64,000 nucleotides of DNA, taken from contig CP136067.1 of the NCBI GenBank assembly GCA_032622095.1, positions 92,804,707-92,868,706 of the forward strand, in the 5' to 3' direction. Under the pieces are notes generated by a model. That model was given only the letters and a program-made list of their open reading frames with translations, ran no database searches and was not told the DNA's origin. Shown one piece after another: positions 61,809 through 64,000 of the stretch. The stretch's first letter is position 1. Every line of letters starts with the position of its first letter. This DNA is from Siphonodentalium dalli. Taxonomy: Eukaryota > Mollusca > Scaphopoda > Gadilida > Siphonodentaliidae. Made by a program: the position numbers and the translations under genes.

Positions 61809-62863
61809 GATATTTATTGTTTTCCTTTTTTGAGTTATTACTAAAGCCCAATTTGTGACATTCTAGAATTATGGAGAGGCGTTCGAGCATAATTAGACAT
61901 AGGTGGTTTGGATATTCAATATCAAATACATTCTGGATAAACATAAATATAATTTAGAAATATATCGGTGGGAAAGCGTTGCATTCGTTTGGTCCATTGT
62001 ATTAAAATAAATCAAATACTTTGGATTTTAGCTACATTACTGGTGTCTATGTAATATAGTCCGCTCATATATATGTTTATAATGGTTTATTTTGTTATTT
62101 ATTTATTATGAATTTTGAGATTCATTTGATTACTATTTATTTTCGTAATGGGTTAAAATTTATCAAACGAATGGTATATTCCAGTATTCCAACTATAAAC
62201 GTGTAAATCAAGGTAAACGTGTGTCCTGCCACAGCACCGCCATGTTAGTGACCCATATATAGAATATCGCCAAAACACGCAGAATGAATATAAATCCGAA
62301 GGAAGATTATACCATAATTCATGTATATATATAATGCTAATTCCAGTGTTGTCAGATCGGAACACCGACATAACCATTCTCTGACAGGACCACCTTTACC
62401 TGGTTTGAAGAATTAAAGATGGTCTATCTCTTCGCGGTGTTTCTTATTACATCTGTGAGACAGTTTTATAATAGAAATTCGGGCGAAAATGTTCGGAGTA
62501 CTCGAAGAGTGTAGTACGAAGGATAACTCTATCTTGTTAGAATCTTCAATTATGGATTTTTTATTTAAAAATTTGGTTGTTGTATTTGTGGCATGGTGAC
62601 AGGGAGAGACCAGGCAGTGGTATCCCAACGCACCCACCCCCCCCCCCCCCCCGCGTGCTGCGACACGACTTACAGTCCGGATAACCCTACCAGATCCCTC
62701 CCAGTCGCGGGAAATCGGACTATGCGTGCCCGTCGAGCGGGCAAACGAAACTGTAGATAACGACGCCCGGCAATGATGGAAAGGTGCCCGCTTGGCCGCT
62801 GTGACTGCGCTATACGAGGGTGGCAAGAAAAACTCACGGAAACATCCAATCGCGGGAACGCGG
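61809..62863. other. Region between the LINE and the recombinase gene
   Basis: 61809-62600 is AT-rich with no gene seen. A C16 run (62637-62652) marks the start of a GC-richer segment (62653-62863), probably the untranslated 3' part of the element carrying the tyrosine recombinase. Confidence 0.45.
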
Positions 62864-64000
62864 TTATGTCAACTGCGGATGACGGATGTACTTACGAAAC
62901 GCATCGGAGTTCCAGCGCCCGAGCATCCTGATTTGTTCATCGGAGTAACCCCGCGATGCCGCCAAGCACGCCCCTCATATCCGAAAGGAATGAGACTTGA
63001 AATCCCGGTCATCCAATCGCAGAATTGACAACACCCTCCGGAGAACGGCATTGAAATGCGCCCGCGTGATGCCCCGACCGTCTGGTGAGCAGAAGAAGGG
63101 GCCAGCCCTGGGACCGCGATGTTTAGTGAAGACGGAAATGAGTCGATGCGCACAAAAAGCTGGTTTCGCTAACTTGCCAATGGTGACCACTTGGGGCAAT
63201 TTATTAACACTGCTTGAAATGCCGGAAGCAGATGTCGATAGAGGCGGGCGTGACCGAAACATCGGAACCGAGCAGGACATTGAGATGAGGAGCAGAGAGT
63301 GAACTGCACATTTCGCCAATACGGGCCAGCGCGTAGAACGCGAATACGAATAGTGCGCGGACGAGGACTAGTTCAGTGTGTGTGATGCCACGCAACAAGG
63401 CAATACAGCGATCATAGAGTGCAACATAGGAAGAGTAATGGGTCGGAGCGTGTCGCCGCTCGGACGCAAGCGTTGAAAGCCCGCGAGCAATTTGTGAATC
63501 CGGAAATGTTTAGTCGGAGTCGCCAAGCCCTGAATTTTGTGCCGATAGGCGATGACCGACAAAACACTACGCACCGTGGCGGTGCTATACCCGATCTGGA
63601 ACAGATGCGCGATTAGAGCCCCAGCGTGCTCACGTCAACGGGTGGATACGGTCGTACGTTAAAGCGGAAAGCAAAATGAACAAAAAGCCCCAGTACCGGG
63701 CGTATACTGTCCGAGATGAAGGAGTAAGGGCCGCATCGAGGATTCGAGTCATAGTTCCAACAAGGTGTTGATGGTCAGCGACGCAGGCAACGGAGTAGGT
63801 TCCGGGTCGGCCCATGGGGCTAGCTGGTGGAATTTCGAGATCCGAAGCCACGGTAGCGTTAGTATGCGGCTGTCCTAATGCCGACGAGGGACCCGCGGCA
63901 CCATTAACGGGAGACGACGCCACCAAGTCCAGCCATGCGTCCTGCAACTCTTTAGCCAGACACGCCTTGTCCTCTGCAGAATGCACTAGCGGGATTTAGA
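62864..64000 (-). pseudogene. Tyrosine recombinase of a DIRS/Ngaro- or Crypton-like element, decayed, partial
   Basis: On the minus strand, from the right edge of the window: an N-terminal core-binding segment (LTPSSRTVYARYWGFLF), a region with QIGYSTATVRSVLSVIAYRH and RLRPSGDTLRPITLPMLH, then AFYALARIGEM (first catalytic Arg region), and GPFFCSPDGRGITRAHF. After that come the HSFR box, GRWNSDAFRKYI with the presumed catalytic Tyr, and a stop at 62864-62866. The set R..HxxR..W..Y is the tyrosine-recombinase signature. Frameshifts near 63629, 63375 and 63203 and a TGA at 62975-62977, directly after HSFRI, show decay. The segment is clearly GC-richer than the rest of the window. It catalyses DNA integration in DIRS-type retrotransposons and Cryptons; no RT is seen here, so the class is open. 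The 5' part is off the window. Confidence 0.8.

Overview
This window is eukaryotic nuclear DNA, almost certainly from an invertebrate animal. It is AT-rich, with spliced genes (GT..AG introns, AATAAA signals), C-type lectin exons, LINE, SINE and DDE-type MITE-like insertions, and a DIRS/Crypton-like tyrosine recombinase. The mix of a PAN/Apple-like domain with a C-type lectin domain and many foldback elements would fit a marine invertebrate such as a mollusc, but the sequence alone does not fix the phylum. I saw no prokaryotic operons, CRISPR array, rRNA or convincing tRNA gene.

The only well-supported genes are two plus-strand paralogues of a secreted C-type lectin, lying head to tail about 38-43 kb apart. 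Copy 2 (36734-49836) can be assembled completely: exon 1 (signal peptide and PAN/Apple-like segment), exon 2 (short, two Cys), exon 3 (first half of the lectin domain), exon 4 (second half, with the ligand loop). The four exons join in frame to give 271 codons. Copy 1 (exons at 935, 3840 and 6099/6121) runs off the left edge, so its first exon is outside the window. Its last exon has lost the normal splice acceptor. Both copies also carry a decayed remnant of an extra lectin terminal exon just downstream (about 6826 and 50192). Homology between the two loci runs from about 822/38745 to about 7475/50810 and is interrupted by later insertions, including about 6 kb of nested elements in intron 3 of copy 2.

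Layout: 1-7475, lectin copy 1; 7476-36587, mainly repeats: a 61-bp-arm hairpin (9726), a 1.5-kb inverted minisatellite (11945-13480), foldback arrays (14810-16474), a tRNA-derived SINE (19337), a six-unit tandem array (19735-20690), TTAA-flanked MITEs (21061-22279), an unassigned minus-strand open frame (27187-27653), an RFX/NF-Y-like promoter motif cluster (30689-30792), a large palindrome (32600-32940) and duplicated blocks (33456, 34754); 36588-50810, lectin copy 2 with transposon debris; 50811-58800, mostly non-coding with short tandem and inverted repeats and one possible secreted-peptide ORF (54061-54345, minus); 58806-61808, a decayed minus-strand L2/CR1/Jockey-type LINE; 62864-64000, a GC-richer, decayed minus-strand tyrosine-recombinase gene that continues past the right edge.

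Most of the remaining open frames are short and lie in repeats; I did not treat them as genes. The most interesting points are the paralogous lectin pair with its rewired sugar-binding loop and lost acceptor, and an unusual density of foldback DNA.
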